NCBI GenBank assembly: GCA_024681875.1
Contig: JAILAA010000149.1
Span: 1 to 28,899 of the forward strand
Direction of reading: 5' to 3'
DNA length: 28,899 nucleotides
Source: Prevotella sp.
GTDB taxonomy: Bacteria; Bacteroidota; Bacteroidia; Bacteroidales; Bacteroidaceae
The translations under genes and the position numbers were made by a program. Positions 15,666 through 24,875 of this stretch are shown here, piece by piece. The notes beneath the pieces were generated by a model that ran no database searches, was not told where the DNA came from, and saw only the letters and a program-made list of their open reading frames with translations. Numbering within the stretch: the first letter of the stretch is position 1; each line of letters starts with the position of its first letter.

Positions 15666-17354
15666 TTACTTCTGGACATTCTTCAGCTCTAAGTCCTTGG
15701 CTGCATAGGCAGCAAACGAGGGATCCTTGGCAACAGCTGCTGCCAAAGCCTGAGCAGCTGCGGCGTTGTTGCCAGTGCGGGCATTGAGGATGGCCTTCAG
15801 GTAATCGGTGGTGGCATCGGCAACCTTCACGCTGGCCAGCGTCTGGGCGGCAGCCTGATAGTTCTTATTAAGGATCTGAGCCAGAGCGGCACTGTTGGTA
15901 GGCAGCTTGCCGAAGTCCTGTTCAGCCTGTGCGTAGAGGCCCTGAGCCAGATGCAGGTTGCCAAGCACTTCGTTCAAGCCATTGGCGCCAGTAGCTTTGG
16001 CGATGAGCTGTTCAGCCTGCTGCACATTGCCCTGCTGCAGAGCCAAAAGGCCCAGGTTAGCGTTGGTCTCAGGCAGCACGGAGCCTTTGGCAGCAGACTT
16101 CTGCAGCCAATTGGCTGCCTCGGTGTAGTTGCCCCTCTCGAACTCGATCAAGGCGATATTGTTGAAGGCACGGGCATCATTGGGATAGATTTCTGCGGCC
16201 TTCTTATAGGCATTCTCGGCACTGGCCAGGTCATTGTCATAAAGTGTGGCAGCATAAAGCAGCTCTTCTACACTCAGCTGACGAGCATCGGCTGCCAGCT
16301 GGTCCTTGATCTGCTGGTCGTCGCGACCTACCACGTCATAGTTGATGGTCATACGGGCACGGCGCAGCTGCGGCAGAATGCCGTCGGCCAGCTCACGGAA
16401 AGCGCTGCTGATGTTTTTGATCTGCTGCTCACGCTCCTCGGGGTCCTGATACATGGACAGGACACGCAGGATGACTTCCTTGTCCTGGATGTTGGAAGCG
16501 CTGACCAGCTCCTGGAAACCTTCCCAGTCCTCAGCGGTGTATTTCGTGTCGAGGGGAGCATTAGTCTTGGCCTTCTTCATTTGCTGCTTCACGTAGTTGG
16601 CTGCCACGTCCTGGCGCTGTCCGGCCAATCGCTCGTTAATGTTGTAGCCGCCGTCGGGCGAAGCGTAGGCCGACACCTCGACGCCATCGAGCACCAGGGT
16701 CTCTTGATTGGAGGAGATTTCGTTCAACAGACGCACGAACTCCTGCACGCTGTTGTTCTGGAGCTCCGAGCGACGCAGATTGGCCTGTCCGATGAGGAAC
16801 TTCACGTTGGCCTCTTGCTTCTGGTTGATGATGCGCTGAAATCCATCGAGTGCACGTGCGGGCTGTGCTGTAGCCAGTGTGCGTTTGTAAAGCTCGCTGG
16901 TAGCAATGACGCCGTCAGCCACTTTCACCTCAGGTATCTTTACGTTCTTGCTGCCCACCTTTGCGTTGAAGGTTAGGAAGAGCTCACTCTGCTCCATATC
17001 GGGCTGATAGGCGAAAGTGCTCTTCATAGCATAGCGGCCACCCACGCGATAGGAGATGGTCTGGTCGTTGCCACGTACCTTCTCGCCTTGGAACGTAGCA
17101 CTCTGTCCCTTCACTGCCTGCAAACCGTTAGGGGTCTGAAAGCGCAGCTCAGGCGTCACAGTGACCACGGCTTTCTTCTTCATGTAGTTCTCGGGGAAGA
17201 CGCCGTTGATAGTGGCGGCCACCTGACTTCCCTGCGACTCCAAGGGATTAGGCGTGACGGTGAAGTTGTCTGCTGAGAGAGCGCCAAGCTTTCCCGAGCA
17301 GGACGTCAGCAGCACGGCAGCTGCCGACAGTGCGAACACAATAGTCTTTTTCAT
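15666..17354 (-). CDS. OmpA-like/TPR lipoprotein
   Basis: A 562-aa exported lipoprotein: MKKTIVFALSAAAVLLTSC places the lipidated cysteine at residue 19. The N-terminal part (to about residue 170) is beta-rich. Residues about 225-265 (LVLDGVEVSAYASPDGGYNI, then ERLAGQRQDVAANYV) resemble the peptidoglycan-binding OmpA core. From about residue 360 come TPR-type repeats (AENAYKKAAEIYPNDARAFN, NYTEAANWLQKSA, NVQQAEQLIAKA). The Ala/Gln-rich C-terminus continues that solenoid. A cell-envelope scaffold is a reasonable inference; no enzymatic motif is present. A TAACTTTG promoter lies upstream, and the DUF4369 lipoprotein gene follows. Confidence 0.8.
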   Translation of the reverse strand: MKKTIVFALSAAAVLLTSCSGKLGALSADNFTVTPNPLESQGSQVAATINGVFPENYMKKKAVVTVTPELRFQTPNGLQAVKGQSATFQGEKVRGNDQTISYRVGGRYAMKSTFAYQPDMEQSELFLTFNAKVGSKNVKIPEVKVADGVIATSELYKRTLATAQPARALDGFQRIINQKQEANVKFLIGQANLRRSELQNNSVQEFVRLLNEISSNQETLVLDGVEVSAYASPDGGYNINERLAGQRQDVAANYVKQQMKKAKTNAPLDTKYTAEDWEGFQELVSASNIQDKEVILRVLSMYQDPEEREQQIKNISSAFRELADGILPQLRRARMTINYDVVGRDDQQIKDQLAADARQLSVEELLYAATLYDNDLASAENAYKKAAEIYPNDARAFNNIALIEFERGNYTEAANWLQKSAAKGSVLPETNANLGLLALQQGNVQQAEQLIAKATGANGLNEVLGNLHLAQGLYAQAEQDFGKLPTNSAALAQILNKNYQAAAQTLASVKVADATTDYLKAILNARTGNNAAAAQALAAAVAKDPSFAAYAAKDLELKNVQK

Positions 17355-17406
17355 TGCTGTAGATAATTATTTTGTTAAATGTCTGTGATTTCTTCCTAAT
17401 GTCGTG

Positions 17407-17414
17407 CAAAGTTA
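17407..17414 (-). promoter_or_regulatory. -7 promoter element of the OmpA/TPR lipoprotein gene
   Basis: Minus strand reads TAACTTTG (TAnnTTTG), 52 bp before the ATG at 17354. No convincing -33 box is visible; the region upstream has a CG-rich run (17431-17438). Confidence 0.55.
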
Positions 17415-17483
17415 CACATTATTCTTTTCCCGCGCGCGTAAAGTGCAGTTTTTTTGGTTTTATTAAGTAATTGAAGTCTCCCC

Positions 17484-19133
17484 TCAATACGTTTTCTTCG
17501 AGAAGAAACCGATGCGATGGTTACGGCCCTTGCGGCCAAGAGAACGCAGCTGGTAGATGCCGTCGGGCAGGGCGGAGACGTAGAGCATATCGGTGTAGGG
17601 GAAGATGCCTACCTCTTGCCCTGCCAGCGTCTCGACGATAATGAAATCGGCGTCGAGCGTCTGTCCCTTGTCGGGCAGGGCAATAGGCCGTCCGTCGCTC
17701 TTCGCGATGAGCGGCACCGCATATTCAGGACCCGCATTGAGCAGCAACTGGATGGGCTCGCTCTCCTGACCATAGCGGTCCATGGCGGTAACGGCGTAGT
17801 TCAGTCCTGCGGCAGGGACGACAAGTGAGGTCTCGGTACGGCGCATGGCCACGAGGTTTTCAGCTTTACTGACATCTACGGGATAGTCCTCCGAAGCATA
17901 GACGTTGTAGAGCAGATAGGGTGCACCACTACGGTCTTCAGCGCCGCTCCAGCTCAGCCGCTGACCGTCGAGGGAGATGTTGGCAGGAGTCATCGGCACG
18001 GGTTTGCCTTCCCATGTCATGGGCGGCACCAAGGCCGGTGTAACATCGAAGCGCTTGCCCAAGTCGTAGACGCCTTTCACGTTGTCGGTGAAGAACTTTG
18101 AGCGGAAGTAGCAGTGGCCCATGCCCAGCTGGCGCACCACACTAAGCTGTCGCTCCACCATGTCGAGTGTCCACTCCCTTCCTTCTCGCGGGTCGAGGAA
18201 ATAAATGCCCAGGCCGGGCACCACAGTGCGGCCGTAGCTGCGTTCCTGCCAATCGATGGCGAAGGGGTAGAAGTTATTGCCCTGAAAATACATCATCGGG
18301 TAAAGCTGATCCATCAGCCCTGTGCGCAGCCATTCCTGCGCATCCTGGCATACGGCTGAGCGGGCGTTCCAGCCGCCGGAGCGGTAGCGCGTCAAGTCGT
18401 CGTGCTTGCCTATGGGCGAGCATGACATCTTCACCCACGGCTTCTCTTGCTTCACGGCGTCGTGGATGGCCTTCACGATATCGGTGATATTCTTCCTGCC
18501 TTGGGCACGCGGCACACGAATTTTCCACTGCTCAGGGTATCGGATGTAATCGAGGTGGATGCCGTCTACATCATATTTCCTCACTATCTCGCGACAGACG
18601 TTGGCCAGATAGGTGGCAGTCTGCGGATTCTCAGGGTCCATGAAAGCATCGTCGCCGATGCGTTTCACCAGCTCAGGGCGTTTCTTGCGCAGCTGCTGGG
18701 CCCCGATCTTGTTCCATTTTCCAATAGGAATGGTCACCACCCAGGCGTGACACTCCATACCACGCTTGTGACACTCGTCGATGCAGAATTGCAAGGGGTC
18801 GTAGTCGGGAGCTTTGCCCGGTGTGCCCGTAAAACCGCCTTCCCAAGGCTCAAGCCGTGAGGGATAGATTGTTGTTGCACGCACGCGAGCCTGAACCAAC
18901 ACTGTATTAATGCCAGCCTGTTGCAACTGGTCGAGTGTGCGCAACAGGTCGCGCTGCTGTTGCTGCTGGTTGGTGGTGAGCGGCCAGTCGAGGCCCATGA
19001 CGACGGTGAGCCACATCGCCCTCACCTCATACTTGGGGCATGGCGTGCCATCCCAAGGCATGGTTGGGGTTATCTGTCCAGTCAGGCCTGTAACGCCAAG
19101 AAGCGCCAATAGTGTAAGGAGGAAATGCTTCAT
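17484..19133 (-). CDS. GHL10/DUF187 family glycoside hydrolase (DigH-like)
   Basis: Exported protein of 549 aa: signal peptide MKHFLLTLLALLGVTGLTGQ, then a TIM-barrel glycosyl hydrolase-like 10 domain. Family features are EVRAMWLTVVMGLDWP at the N-terminal edge of the barrel, GINTVLVQARVRATTIYPS, ECHAWVVTIP, DGIHLDYIRYP (with the expected active-site aspartates) and DQLYPMMYFQGNNF. A C-terminal fibronectin-like region (about 385-549) follows. The E. coli relative DigH cleaves denuded peptidoglycan glycan; this one may act on peptidoglycan or another polysaccharide. The frame extends to a TTG at 19154; ATG 19133 gives a proper signal peptide. It is last in the run beginning with the LolA-like gene, 37 bp after the GH2 gene. 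Confidence 0.85.
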   Translation of the reverse strand: MKHFLLTLLALLGVTGLTGQITPTMPWDGTPCPKYEVRAMWLTVVMGLDWPLTTNQQQQQRDLLRTLDQLQQAGINTVLVQARVRATTIYPSRLEPWEGGFTGTPGKAPDYDPLQFCIDECHKRGMECHAWVVTIPIGKWNKIGAQQLRKKRPELVKRIGDDAFMDPENPQTATYLANVCREIVRKYDVDGIHLDYIRYPEQWKIRVPRAQGRKNITDIVKAIHDAVKQEKPWVKMSCSPIGKHDDLTRYRSGGWNARSAVCQDAQEWLRTGLMDQLYPMMYFQGNNFYPFAIDWQERSYGRTVVPGLGIYFLDPREGREWTLDMVERQLSVVRQLGMGHCYFRSKFFTDNVKGVYDLGKRFDVTPALVPPMTWEGKPVPMTPANISLDGQRLSWSGAEDRSGAPYLLYNVYASEDYPVDVSKAENLVAMRRTETSLVVPAAGLNYAVTAMDRYGQESEPIQLLLNAGPEYAVPLIAKSDGRPIALPDKGQTLDADFIIVETLAGQEVGIFPYTDMLYVSALPDGIYQLRSLGRKGRNHRIGFFSKKTY

Positions 19134-19170
19134 CTGTTGTTTGTAGGATTGCAAATATGGGGCAAAGGTT

Positions 19171-21594
19171 CTACTCTGCCTTCATCCGTAAAATTACAGT
19201 CTTCATGCCTGCCGCCGAGGCGGTAAGGGTAACTGGCCCAGGCTGACGGGTTGAGCGCAAAATGACGGTGCAGGTGCCGTTAAAGAGGCGGCGCGTACCC
19301 TCCTTACCGTTCCCGTCAAGCGATGTAGTTAACTCGTCAGAGCAGATGTCTCCATTGATGACTCCCACTATCTGTGCCTCCCCCACTACACTGAAAGTCA
19401 CTGCTGCATCAGCAGTCTGCACACAGCGGCCTTTTCTGTCGATGGCAGTAACCGACACATGCTGCAGGTCTGTTCCGTTCGCTTTCCATGCTGCATTGTC
19501 GGCCTTGGCTGTCAGCTTCACAGCGTCGGCAGTGGTTTCTATCTGGTGGCGTGCCACCTCACGGCCATTATTGCGGGCAATAGCGACAAGCTTTCCCGGC
19601 TGGTATTCCACGTTGTTCCACAGTAGTTGATTGCGCATCTTCGGGTCGCCGACAGGATTCTGCTTCGTACCTAAACTGCGTCCGTTTAACAACAGTTCCA
19701 CCTCAGTGGCATTGGTATAGACGACAAGGGAGAGTTTCTTTCCTGCAATGCGGTTCCAGTGGTCGCTCATTCCGTCGTTGCCTGTCTGTACGCCGTTCCA
19801 CATGATGTCACCCTTACGGTCGATGACACCTATGTGCACCACTGGCTCGTCGGGCTTGAAAAAGCTGCGCATGTAGTAGGCCTTAGGCTTAGGCTGAAGG
19901 GAAATATCGAAAACGCCCTGGCTCCAGCCTTTTGCCGGCCAGCCCTGGCTCTCGCCCAAGTAGTCGATAGCCCCCCAATAGGCCAGGCCCATCACCTTGT
20001 CGCGATTCATCTCGAAGTAGTTCTGGCCCATGGCAGCTATCGAAGCCTCGCTCTGGTAGAACGTCATCCAGGGGAAGCGGCGTCCGTCGCCTGGGAAATA
20101 CATGTAGCGGTAGTTGTAGGCCTGAAAGTCGGTAATCTTCGCCAAGTCGCAGGGCAGCGAGTCGGTCTCCCAGTTGCGGTAGCGGGGATGCATGGCCACG
20201 GTAACCAATCTGGTAGAGTCATATCGAGCCACCAGCGGTCGCATCAGCCGATACATCGTCACTCCCCAGTCGTTGTAGGGCAGGTTGGGGTCTTGCTGCA
20301 GTTCGTTGCCAAGGCTCCATGCTATGACCGAAGGCGAATTGCGGTCGCGCTTCACCCATTCAGGCACATCAGTCTGCCACAAAGCTTCGAAGGGCACGCG
20401 TCCGCCGGTATGCTGGCGTGTCCATTTGTCGTAGAGCTCGTCGACGACGAGGATGCCATATCGGTCACAAAGCTCGATGAACTCCCGGCTATAGGGATTA
20501 TGGCTGGTGCGGATGTGGTTGATGCCGTATTCCTTCATCAGCTGAATACGCTTTTCAATGGCGCGCGGATAGGCAGCTGCTCCCAGAGCACCTAAAGTGT
20601 GGTGGTTGGCATAGCCTTGCAATAGCACTTTCCTGCCGTTCAGCTTCAGGCCAAAGTCAGGACCTATCTCCACGGTGCGCAGGCCGAAATGGTCAGTGAC
20701 ACGGTCTACGACTTCGCCCTTCCCATTGCAGAGTGTGGCTTCGACGGTATAGAGATGGGGAGTGTCAATGTCCCATACCTGCGGGTTGATGATTTCTATT
20801 TCGGGCAACTGCTGTTCCACGTTACGGGTCGGATTGGAACGGACGATGGTGTGCGTGCCCTCGTATACCACACTGCCGTCAGGTGCAGTGATGCGCAGGC
20901 TGACGGGCATCTTCTTATCGCGGCCCTTTGTGACCACTTCTGCCGAAATGGTGACATAGCGGTTCTCGCGCGTGGTGATATAGAGCGGATGGCGTGCGAA
21001 GTAGACGTTGCGGTCGGTGGCTATCAGCTTGACGCTACGGAACAAGCCGCCACCAGTGTACCAGCGCGAGTTATTGGGTTCACGCGTGTCGGCCATTACG
21101 GCAATAACGTTGTCCTGCCCGAATTTCATTTTGCCGGTAACATCCACCTCAAAACCCACATAGCCGTAGTCGGTCTTCCCAACGAGCTCGCCGTTCAGAT
21201 AGACGTCGCCCACGTACATGATGCCGCCGAAGTCTATCAGCAGCCGTTTGCCCAGCAGGCTGTCGGCGGGCGTGAAGTGAAGACGGTACCATCCGCGGCC
21301 CATCTCCTTGAATCCTCTGCTGCTGAGACGGCTCTTGATGTTGGCTGCGGGGTCATCGTTGTCAGCTTTTTCGTCGGGAGCAGGCTCCACCCACGGCTGT
21401 TCTATCTGGAAGTCATGGGGCAAACTGACGGTACGCCACTGGCTGTCGTCTGTCGTGATGTCGGCACCATCGGTGTCGCCCAAGAAGAACTTCCACCCGA
21501 AGTCCAGACATTGTACAGTACGTACCTGTGCATTCAACTCCAAGCTACCTGTATACAGCAGCAACAAAAGGAAATAGGGGAATAATCGTTTCAT
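19171..21594 (-). CDS. Glycoside hydrolase family 2 (beta-galactosidase-like)
   Basis: Exported 807-aa enzyme: signal peptide MKRLFPYFLLLLLYTGSLELNAQ, GH2 sugar-binding jelly roll (about 25-190, with WKFFLGDTDGA, VSLPHDFQIEQP and RGWYRLHF), Ig-like domain, then the TIM barrel. The acid/base glutamate is in VIAWSLGNELQ (about residue 426) and a candidate nucleophile glutamate is in TFYQSEAS (about residue 515). WGAIDYLGESQGWP matches GH2 exo-enzymes. Ig-like C-terminal domains of DUF4982 type follow. Beta-galactosidase is the likeliest activity, but beta-glucuronidase or arabinosidase cannot be excluded. ATG 21594 is chosen over an upstream GTG at 21603; it lies 20 bp after the pectate lyase gene, suggesting joint action on pectin side chains. 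Confidence 0.9.
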   Translation of the reverse strand: MKRLFPYFLLLLLYTGSLELNAQVRTVQCLDFGWKFFLGDTDGADITTDDSQWRTVSLPHDFQIEQPWVEPAPDEKADNDDPAANIKSRLSSRGFKEMGRGWYRLHFTPADSLLGKRLLIDFGGIMYVGDVYLNGELVGKTDYGYVGFEVDVTGKMKFGQDNVIAVMADTREPNNSRWYTGGGLFRSVKLIATDRNVYFARHPLYITTRENRYVTISAEVVTKGRDKKMPVSLRITAPDGSVVYEGTHTIVRSNPTRNVEQQLPEIEIINPQVWDIDTPHLYTVEATLCNGKGEVVDRVTDHFGLRTVEIGPDFGLKLNGRKVLLQGYANHHTLGALGAAAYPRAIEKRIQLMKEYGINHIRTSHNPYSREFIELCDRYGILVVDELYDKWTRQHTGGRVPFEALWQTDVPEWVKRDRNSPSVIAWSLGNELQQDPNLPYNDWGVTMYRLMRPLVARYDSTRLVTVAMHPRYRNWETDSLPCDLAKITDFQAYNYRYMYFPGDGRRFPWMTFYQSEASIAAMGQNYFEMNRDKVMGLAYWGAIDYLGESQGWPAKGWSQGVFDISLQPKPKAYYMRSFFKPDEPVVHIGVIDRKGDIMWNGVQTGNDGMSDHWNRIAGKKLSLVVYTNATEVELLLNGRSLGTKQNPVGDPKMRNQLLWNNVEYQPGKLVAIARNNGREVARHQIETTADAVKLTAKADNAAWKANGTDLQHVSVTAIDRKGRCVQTADAAVTFSVVGEAQIVGVINGDICSDELTTSLDGNGKEGTRRLFNGTCTVILRSTRQPGPVTLTASAAGMKTVILRMKAE

Positions 21595-21614
21595 ACGTAT
21601 CACTCAACAAACGA

Positions 21615-24395
21615 TTACTCCTTGGGATTAAGAATAATGAGCATGACAAGACCCTCCTTGCTGCCTTTTTTCAGCACGTACTCGGTACCGGCAACAATGT
21701 CGATGGGTTGCATCTCGTAATATTTGCCCGTTGCGTTCTCCGTACCGCCGACAGTTGTCGTTTTGCCGTTCATATTCACGTCGCGGCCATCCTTGGCAGT
21801 GCCTAATACCAGAATCATCTGATAGTTTTTTGTTGGCGTGAAGGTAATGGAGCCATTGCTGTTCAGCTTCACACCTTTCTTGTAATAGGTGCCATTGTAG
21901 GTGATTTTCCCGTCACCATAGTCACCACCCACAGTGAACATACTGTGTGAGGGCGCGCCATCAAAGGAAGCGAGGATGGTGCCTTCTTCCGGAGTATCCG
22001 GGTTATCTGGATTGTCGGGGTTATCTGGAAGAGGCTCTTCGCCGAAGAAGCCGACGAGGGCGGACTTGTAGCTGTCAATTTTACTACCGAGCGAGCTGTC
22101 GTAAGCCGAATCGGTATCGTCGATGCCCACATTGTCCTTGAAGGTGTAAGTAAAGTCGCCATGATTCAGGCGGCCAGCGCCATAGTAGCCAGTGACGATG
22201 GCGGGCACGTCCGTAGCAGCATCGGGCGTGTAGGCATAGATGAGCTGCGGATTGGTGTCGAAGTTGTTATAGGTCGTGCCGCCGACAAGGGTTTTCTCGG
22301 TGGCAGGCACCTGCTCGTCGCGGGTAGCCGTCTCGTAGGCATCGTAGCCCTTGGTCGACGGATTCTTCTGCGTGTAGTAGCTGAAGTGCACGGCTGAGCG
22401 GTCGAAGTAGTTGCCATAGGCCTTGATCATACCTCCGTCCTCGCCCGAGAAGGTACCGCTACCCAGTCCATCGGTGCCTTGTTGCGATGCGAGGATGGGC
22501 TTTTTGGTCTTGAAGAAGTAGTTGTTCTCGACGAAGACGCTGGCGCCCGTCGTTGCTCCCGCACCGTACTTGGCCACGTTGTCGAAATAGTTGTTCCATA
22601 CGTGAACACTCATGGTGCGCACACGCGGATGGCGCGAATCAGAGTGGTCGAACCAGTTGTGGTGGTAAGATAAATAGTTGGGGCCGCTCTCGCTCTTCAT
22701 GCCAGACATGTTGGTCTTGCCAGTGTCCCAATAGCGGCAGTAGCTGAAAGTGCAGTATTTCGAGTTCGCCTTGGCATCGCATGCGCCGTCGCCCTTGTCA
22801 TGGTCGCCGCTGCCGTGCTTGCCATAGAAGAAGTCGATGTTGTGCACCCAGATATGGGAGTTATCGGTGTCAAGCGAGATGCCGTCGTCCATGCAACGCA
22901 TGATAGCCAAGTTGCGGAACTCCACGCTCTTGGCGTTGCGCACGAGGAAACCGAAGCCACGCAAGGTGGCGTCGTCGCCGATGCCCTCAAAGGTGATGTT
23001 CAACTCGCTGTCGGCTTCCTTGCCCTTCACCTGCAATCCCTCTTCACTACTGCTGATGGCATCGAGATTCTCTTTCTCAACGAGGCCGATAATGCGGAAA
23101 GCAATAGGGGTAGTGTCCTGTCCCTTCTGGTAGGCGTCGATGATGGCCTGGATGCCCACGCAGGGATTCTGCTCGGCTCCGGCCACAGTGGTGGAGATGG
23201 TCTTGGCGGTCTGCTTCGTGACGTAGAACACCTTGGCTCCTGCCTTCAGCGTGCCGTCGTCATTGTAGGCGCCCACGCCGCTGTAGTTGAAGTGAGCATA
23301 GCCGGTGCGGTCATAGTTTTTCACAGTGAGGTTGCTGGCTGTGCTGGCCTTGTCGGTCAGTTCATTGTCGTCAGCCACGGGAACGACCTTCAGCACATAA
23401 CTGCCAGCCTTGAGTCCCACCACATCGGCACGGCCATAGGTGCCATAGTTGCGCACCAACTGGGCGTCAATCTTTGTAAAGTCGACGTATTGACCGCCCT
23501 TCACATAAACGTTATAGGTAGTGGCACCTTCATAGAGATTGAATTTCACGTAGGCCGACTCCAGCCAGCCCTGTGCTTCGGTGATCACAACGCCATGGTT
23601 GTCAATCTCAGGATTCTGTCCGTTGTCCGTTTTCTTGGCGAAGGCGAGGCTGGCCAGTGTGCCGTTGAGGATATCCTGCTGCTGCGTCGCTGTAGTCAGG
23701 ATGACCTTGCCCGTCTCTTCATCGAAGTCGATGGCCTGAAGCGACTGTGTGTCGTAGTAGAGCATATCGCCATTCCTCAGGGTAAGCAAAGCCTGGTTGA
23801 CATTAGGGTTACGAGCTACATTGTTGTTGATGACGTCTTCTGAGCCTACAGGGACGTCTGGGGCTTCTGACACTTCAATAGAGAAGATGTTGATGCTGCC
23901 GACTGTGCACTTGAAACTGACTGCGCCGTCAGCTTCCACGACACCTGTACCTGTCTGCGTGGTGTTCTTGTCTGCTGCCACAAAGCCCTGGGCATTGGTC
24001 AGATTTGTATTGGCATCGAAGGTGACAGCGGTATTGCCTGTCGAAGCGAAGACGATGGTCACCGTCTGGCTCTTCTTCAAGGCGGGTATGGTGACTGTGA
24101 CATTCTTACCTGCCAGCTGCACACGGTTGTTCACATCAATGCGTATCTTCTTCTCAGGGGCATCGAAACTCAGACCCTTGGTCAGCTGCAGTTCCACATT
24201 GCCAGCCTTCAAAGGACCATTGATGGCATTGATGCTTTCAAAACGGTTGCTGCTTTCAGTATATGACCACTCAGTAGGAGCGGCCTTCAGGGCTGTCACG
24301 TCCGATTCGGGCGTCTGCGTAAAGTCCCACTTCGTCTGGGCATTGGCATGGAGCACGCCCAGCAATGCGATGATGCTGAAAAGAATCTTCTTCAT
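21615..24395 (-). CDS. Secreted polysaccharide lyase family 1 (pectate lyase), multidomain
   Basis: A 926-aa exported protein: signal peptide MKKILFSIIALLGVLHANAQ, an N-terminal beta-sandwich (about 22-180), a fibronectin-like segment (about 185-370), then the PL1 parallel beta-helix (about 410-780). PL1 landmarks are MDDGISLDTDNSHIWVHNID, the acidic cluster HDKGDGACDAK that would bind calcium, and WFDHSDSRHPRVR, where the RHPRxR arginine is the catalytic base. A PDN-repeat linker (about residue 790) leads to a C-terminal beta-sandwich with GVKLNSNGSITFTP, probably carbohydrate-binding. Expected reaction: endo-cleavage of polygalacturonate by beta-elimination. It follows the small secreted protein gene by 6 bp. 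Confidence 0.9.
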   Translation of the reverse strand: MKKILFSIIALLGVLHANAQTKWDFTQTPESDVTALKAAPTEWSYTESSNRFESINAINGPLKAGNVELQLTKGLSFDAPEKKIRIDVNNRVQLAGKNVTVTIPALKKSQTVTIVFASTGNTAVTFDANTNLTNAQGFVAADKNTTQTGTGVVEADGAVSFKCTVGSINIFSIEVSEAPDVPVGSEDVINNNVARNPNVNQALLTLRNGDMLYYDTQSLQAIDFDEETGKVILTTATQQQDILNGTLASLAFAKKTDNGQNPEIDNHGVVITEAQGWLESAYVKFNLYEGATTYNVYVKGGQYVDFTKIDAQLVRNYGTYGRADVVGLKAGSYVLKVVPVADDNELTDKASTASNLTVKNYDRTGYAHFNYSGVGAYNDDGTLKAGAKVFYVTKQTAKTISTTVAGAEQNPCVGIQAIIDAYQKGQDTTPIAFRIIGLVEKENLDAISSSEEGLQVKGKEADSELNITFEGIGDDATLRGFGFLVRNAKSVEFRNLAIMRCMDDGISLDTDNSHIWVHNIDFFYGKHGSGDHDKGDGACDAKANSKYCTFSYCRYWDTGKTNMSGMKSESGPNYLSYHHNWFDHSDSRHPRVRTMSVHVWNNYFDNVAKYGAGATTGASVFVENNYFFKTKKPILASQQGTDGLGSGTFSGEDGGMIKAYGNYFDRSAVHFSYYTQKNPSTKGYDAYETATRDEQVPATEKTLVGGTTYNNFDTNPQLIYAYTPDAATDVPAIVTGYYGAGRLNHGDFTYTFKDNVGIDDTDSAYDSSLGSKIDSYKSALVGFFGEEPLPDNPDNPDNPDTPEEGTILASFDGAPSHSMFTVGGDYGDGKITYNGTYYKKGVKLNSNGSITFTPTKNYQMILVLGTAKDGRDVNMNGKTTTVGGTENATGKYYEMQPIDIVAGTEYVLKKGSKEGLVMLIILNPKE

Positions 24396-24401
24396 GGTCG
24401 T

Positions 24402-24839
24402 TTACTTTTTTATGAATTTCACAGCCTGCCGGCCAGCCTTTAACATATAGACACCGCTCTTGGGTGTCGAGACAGAGAGCACTGCCTTGGCCTCATGGGC
24501 TGTGGTGGTGGCTACGAGCTTACCTTGTGCATCGTAGACGCTGACGACGGTACCTTCGTCAATGCCCTGCAGGTTTAGGAAGTTGTCAACGGTACCGCGT
24601 AAGGCGTTGATAGAAACGACGGTAGAATACTCAAAGCCTAAGACGACAGCATCCATTTCTACTGTCTGACTATCACCACCGACAAAATGCAGTACGACAT
24701 TGTCACCATCGAAGGTGATGCGGGAGACGACGCTTTCCACCGCCTGACCGTTGATCGTCAGCTGTTGCTTGTTCTCAGCTTTGACCAAGGAAGCGGTGGC
24801 AAACAGGCATACAGCTACGATTGCAAGAATTTTTCTCAT
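24402..24839 (-). CDS. Small secreted protein with sorting-domain-like C-terminus
   Basis: A 145-aa protein with a signal peptide (MRKILAIVAVCLFATASLVKA). Residues 24-80 are beta-rich (QQLTINGQ, RITFDGDNVVLHF). The C-terminal 50 residues, with VVSVYDAQGKLVATT and GVYMLKAGRQAVKFIKK, follow the pattern of the type A C-terminal sorting domain used by type IX secretion (VYD..GKLV, then SGVY.L, then a basic end). No other domain is present, so almost the whole mature protein is a short sandwich plus this tail. Whether the host has a type IX system cannot be told from the window. It is 6 bp upstream of the pectate lyase gene and 36 bp downstream of the DUF5687 gene; function unknown. Confidence 0.75.
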   Translation of the reverse strand: MRKILAIVAVCLFATASLVKAENKQQLTINGQAVESVVSRITFDGDNVVLHFVGGDSQTVEMDAVVLGFEYSTVVSINALRGTVDNFLNLQGIDEGTVVSVYDAQGKLVATTTAHEAKAVLSVSTPKSGVYMLKAGRQAVKFIKK

Positions 24840-24875
24840 TGTTTTGTTTTAATTAGTTATGATTTAAAGTAGTTA

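Noticed and set aside
22800..23843. 347-codon plus-strand open frame across the pectate lyase gene
   Set aside because: Antisense shadow of the PL1 coding sequence; no recognisable motif, and the opposite frame has clear catalytic motifs.
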